Of a stretch of DNA of 17,403 nucleotides, positions 15,112 to 17,403 are shown piece by piece (positions within the stretch are counted from its first letter, which is position 1; each line of letters begins with the position of its first letter). The stretch lies in NCBI GenBank assembly GCA_964595945.1, contig CAZQSL010000076.1, positions 1 through 17,403 on the forward strand. Reading direction: 5' to 3'. The position numbers were made by a program, and so were the translations under genes. Below the pieces are notes generated by a model. It saw only the letters and a list, made by a program, of their open reading frames with translations, made no database searches and was not told the origin of the DNA. The stretch comes from CAZQSL01 sp964595945. GTDB lineage: Bacteria; UBP15; UBA6099; JAJRTR01.

Positions 15112-16163
15112 ACGAACTGCTCGCGCGCATCAGCGTCTCGGGCCGCAGAGCGGCGTGGCTTTTCGCTGCGGCGTGCCTGGCTGTATCGTGCGTCCTGACG
15201 CCAGCTGCCGGGGCCGGTGACGCCACTGCCACTCTCACCCTGCGGACAAACGACGGACTTGTCGTCGTGGCCCCCTTCCCGGCGGAGATCGACGCTCTCA
15301 GGTCGAAAATCCAGCTCGCAGCCCCCCAGTCGACTTCCGAACTCTACAGAAAACTGATCGGCAGCGGCGTGGCGGCATCGTCCATCAGAGTATATTTCAC
15401 CGAAGACACGGGCACCGTGATCGTGCCGCCGCAGCGGACGCCAGGCTGGCAGGCGATGCCGCTCGAAGCCGCTGTACGCAAAGGCGTGATACCTCCGCTT
15501 TCGGGGCTCGAAACATTTCAGGCTTATATCATGCTCAACACCGAAGGTTTCACCACGTATCTCGATAATGACCTTGTGAATGCCAAAAGCGGGATTTCCA
15601 TCCTCGGGAATAAAGACGTGTATATCGTCCAGTCGTCGACAAGCTGGAATGATCCGAGCAGCATTTACATCAATGGCAAAAATTATTCAAAAAGCACGCA
15701 GGGATTCAATATTGCAGCCTATTCGCCCGATACGGGCAAAGTGATGGGGCAGGGAGGATTCAGCCTGTATGTTACAGGCGAAGCCAATGATGGCATAGTG
15801 CGGCTCATCGAGTCGCAGCCGACCGGTACGATGATCCTCGCATCCGTGAGATGCGGCCCCGGCGTGTTTGTCAATGGCGATGTGTTCGACGCGTTCGCGG
15901 GCAGCGGGGGCAAAATCGTCCTCGACCCCGAATACGTATCGTCTTTCGCATTCATCGGCACGAGAGGCGCGCCGTCCGGCACAGCTATCGAAAAGGCCGA
16001 GATCAGTGGGCGGTCAGAGATAATCGCATTCGGGTCTGACTATATCGTCGACACGGGCGATCAGGCATCATTGCACAAGGCAGCCGCTGACGCGGCAGTG
16101 AGCGGAGCGGTGATACTGACCGGCACAAAACCCGGCGACACTGTCTATCTGCTCAATAAATAG
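15108..16163 (+). CDS. Exported protein with GVIPP domain and C-terminal ILEI/FAM3-like domain
   Basis: 351 aa. Signal sequence 1-36 (RR near the N-terminus, hydrophobic core, cleavage near AGA/GD; AVSC at 25-28 is a possible weak lipobox). Residues about 38-155 are homologous to the small protein at 12932-13507: NDGLVVVA strand, helix, RVYFTEDTGTVIV, then M117...G126-V-I-P-P130...L143-N-T-E-G-F148. Residues about 185-297 resemble the ILEI (PANDER/FAM3, POMGnT1 stem) fold: SIYINGKNY, G199-F-N-I-A, SPDTGKV, an IVRLIESQPTGTMILASV strand-helix-strand, and the closing AFIGTRG (291-297). The POMGnT1 stem domain binds beta-linked GlcNAc sugar, so carbohydrate binding is a reasonable inference. AGGAG (15097-15101) precedes the ATG, which overlaps the previous stop. 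Last of the coupled cassette. Confidence 0.75.
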   Translation: MNELLARISVSGRRAAWLFAAACLAVSCVLTPAAGAGDATATLTLRTNDGLVVVAPFPAEIDALRSKIQLAAPQSTSELYRKLIGSGVAASSIRVYFTEDTGTVIVPPQRTPGWQAMPLEAAVRKGVIPPLSGLETFQAYIMLNTEGFTTYLDNDLVNAKSGISILGNKDVYIVQSSTSWNDPSSIYINGKNYSKSTQGFNIAAYSPDTGKVMGQGGFSLYVTGEANDGIVRLIESQPTGTMILASVRCGPGVFVNGDVFDAFAGSGGKIVLDPEYVSSFAFIGTRGAPSGTAIEKAEISGRSEIIAFGSDYIVDTGDQASLHKAAADAAVSGAVILTGTKPGDTVYLLNK

Positions 16164-16189
16164 CGCATTTCCACCCACGGAGGCCCGGC

Positions 16190-17266
16190 ATGACTTATAC
16201 TTACGACCGCAACTGGGGCTGCAGGATCACTGCCGAAATGACATTTCGCGGCCTGCGCGTGCTTGTCCTCGAAAATGAACTTCTGCGCGTGTCAGTGCTG
16301 CTCGACAAGGGCAGCGACATCTATGAATTTCTCCACAAGCCCACCGACACCGACTTCTTGTGGCGCTCGCCCAATCCCGTGCGGCCCCCGCAGACATTTG
16401 TCCCCTCGTCAGGCAAACAGGACGGTTTCTTCTCAGATTACTACCACGGCGGCTGGCAGGAAATATTCCCTACCGGCGGCGTCGCTTGCGATTATCACGG
16501 TGTCGAAATCGGCCAGCATGGCGAAGTATCGCTCATGCCGTGGGACTGCGTAATCACGCGCGACACGCCCGATCAAGTATCCGCTAAACTCAGCGTCCGG
16601 ACCTGCCGCACTCCTTTTTTCCTCGAAAAAACACTGACGCTGAACCGCAACAGCGCAGTGCTTCACATCGAAGAAACAGCAAGCAATGAAGGGTGCGAGA
16701 CACTCGAATTCATGTGGGGGCACCATCCGGCATTTGGCGCGCCATTTCTCAGCGAAGCCTGCCGTATCGACATCCCGGCGACCCGCGTCGAGGTCCATCC
16801 GTCCGATGACGATGGCCGCCCGCGCGTGCTGCCAGGCACGAGCCACGAGTCGTGGCCTATCGTCAAAGACCGCGACGGCAATGACTTTGACCTTTCGAAA
16901 GTCCCTGCTCCCGACGCGCTTACACACGAAATGTGCTATCTGCTCGGCCTCACTGACGGGTGGTATGCGATCACTAACACCGAAAAGAAAGTCGGGTTCG
17001 GCATGAGCTTCGATCGCGAGCTGTTCAAGGTTGTATGGCTCTGGGAAGTGTTCGGCGGCGGGTATGGTTTTCCGTGGTACGGGCGTACTTATAATCTCGC
17101 GCTCGAACCCTGGACGAGCTGGCCCGGCGGTCTGCGCAATTCACTCGCGCGCCGCGCCGTCATGCAGATCGGCGCGGGCGAAAGCATTTCGACGAAGCTG
17201 GCCGCCGTTGCTTATCAGGGATTCGACAGGGTTGCCGGCATTTCGCGTGATGGTGTTGTGAAGTAA
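16190..17266 (+). CDS. Galactose-mutarotase-fold protein (DUF4432/aldose 1-epimerase-like)
   Basis: 358 aa, no signal peptide, so probably cytoplasmic. The protein has the pattern of DUF4432/aldose-1-epimerase-like enzymes: a start NELLRVSVLLDKGSDIYEFLHK (29-50, compared with the 'G.di....' mutarotase entry), HGGWQEIFP (86-94), WGHHPAFG (176-183) with the likely catalytic His pair H178/H179, and ALEPWTSWPGGL (304-315) with E306 in the position of the catalytic base. These are the features expected of an enzyme acting on a free or conjugated sugar, but its substrate is unknown. A GGAGG site (16179-16183) is 6 nt from the ATG. It follows the ILEI-domain gene by 26 nt and could be the last gene of that operon or the start of another. 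Confidence 0.85.
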   Translation: MTYTYDRNWGCRITAEMTFRGLRVLVLENELLRVSVLLDKGSDIYEFLHKPTDTDFLWRSPNPVRPPQTFVPSSGKQDGFFSDYYHGGWQEIFPTGGVACDYHGVEIGQHGEVSLMPWDCVITRDTPDQVSAKLSVRTCRTPFFLEKTLTLNRNSAVLHIEETASNEGCETLEFMWGHHPAFGAPFLSEACRIDIPATRVEVHPSDDDGRPRVLPGTSHESWPIVKDRDGNDFDLSKVPAPDALTHEMCYLLGLTDGWYAITNTEKKVGFGMSFDRELFKVVWLWEVFGGGYGFPWYGRTYNLALEPWTSWPGGLRNSLARRAVMQIGAGESISTKLAAVAYQGFDRVAGISRDGVVK

Positions 17267-17370
17267 TGCCAATCCGCTGACATATACGAAATATCAATGG
17301 AATTTCCCTATGTATGGTTATGGTCTGCCGGGATGATCTGGTGTACCATCCGAAAACAATAAAAGACTTT

Positions 17371-17390
17371 TTGACACGGATTTCACGGAT
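17371..17390. repeat. Short CACGGAT direct repeat with TTGACA, window edge
   Basis: CACGGAT occurs twice (17375-17381 and 17384-17390) with 9-nt periodicity, starting within a perfect TTGACA hexamer (17371-17376). The hexamer has no clear -10 at 16-18 nt before the window ends (GATTAT lies at 15 nt). The rest of 17267-17403 holds no open frame or hairpin I would call. It may be the edge of a dispersed repeat or the promoter region of a gene beyond the window. Confidence 0.3.
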
Positions 17391-17403
17391 AGATTATGAC
17401 TGT

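Noticed and set aside
1338..17266. Apocytochrome c genes (CxxCH motif) expected near a ccm operon
   Set aside because: No CxxCH motif seen in any of the called proteins, so none is reported; the Ccm substrates must be elsewhere.
17267..17403. Coding or terminator signal after the mutarotase-like gene
   Set aside because: No frame with a ribosome site and only weak inverted repeats; nothing callable beyond the short direct repeat.

Overview
The window is a GC-rich stretch of chromosome from a Gram-negative (double-membrane) bacterium. Evidence for an outer membrane is a heptose epimerase of the LPS core pathway (hldD), an LptD/OstA-like protein, and a run of exported proteins ending in beta-rich segments. 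A class 1B (NAD-linked) dihydroorotate dehydrogenase and a cytochrome c maturation system with a CxxxY-type CcmE suggest an anaerobe or facultative anaerobe outside the well-studied Proteobacteria. I cannot fix the phylum; a PVC-like or candidate lineage is a guess. There are no phage, transposon, CRISPR, rRNA or tRNA signals. The density is that of an ordinary, compact chromosome.

Layout. (1) 136-1080, minus strand: hldD, with a good promoter in the 257-bp divergent gap that follows. A perfect 28-bp palindrome lies at the very left edge. (2) 1338-9287, plus strand: a tightly packed block of ten genes: an exported M48 metallopeptidase, an exported protein with two cysteine-less TlpA-like domains, pyrK, pyrD, then ccmA-ccmB-ccmC-ccmD-ccmE-ccmF. 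Gaps from 3247 onward are at most 18 nt and several genes overlap by ATGA/GTGA, so this looks like one transcription unit. (3) 9389-10696: murA, behind a candidate extended -10 promoter and a 17-bp perfect dyad. (4) 10774-16163: an LptD-like gene followed by four exported proteins of unknown function whose stops and starts overlap by 1-4 nt. (5) 16190-17266: a galactose-mutarotase-fold (DUF4432-like) protein. The last 137 bp hold no gene that I can see.

How it fits together. Ccm genes A-F would handle haem export and attachment to apocytochromes. CcmE carries Cys in place of the usual His, as in the 'System I*' variant that lacks CcmG and CcmH, and no ccmG or ccmH is present here. The Cys-less thioredoxin-fold protein earlier in the same operon sits where a redox partner might be expected.

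The most novel part is the translationally coupled cassette 12255-16163: a helical exported protein, a small exported protein, a probable outer-membrane beta-rich protein, and a protein with a C-terminal ILEI/FAM3-like domain. The small protein and the ILEI protein share a collinear N-terminal domain with a GVIPP...LNTxGF signature. Together with the upstream LptD-like and MurA genes and the downstream sugar-epimerase-like gene, this suggests an envelope or surface-polysaccharide function, but no biochemical role can be read from sequence alone.
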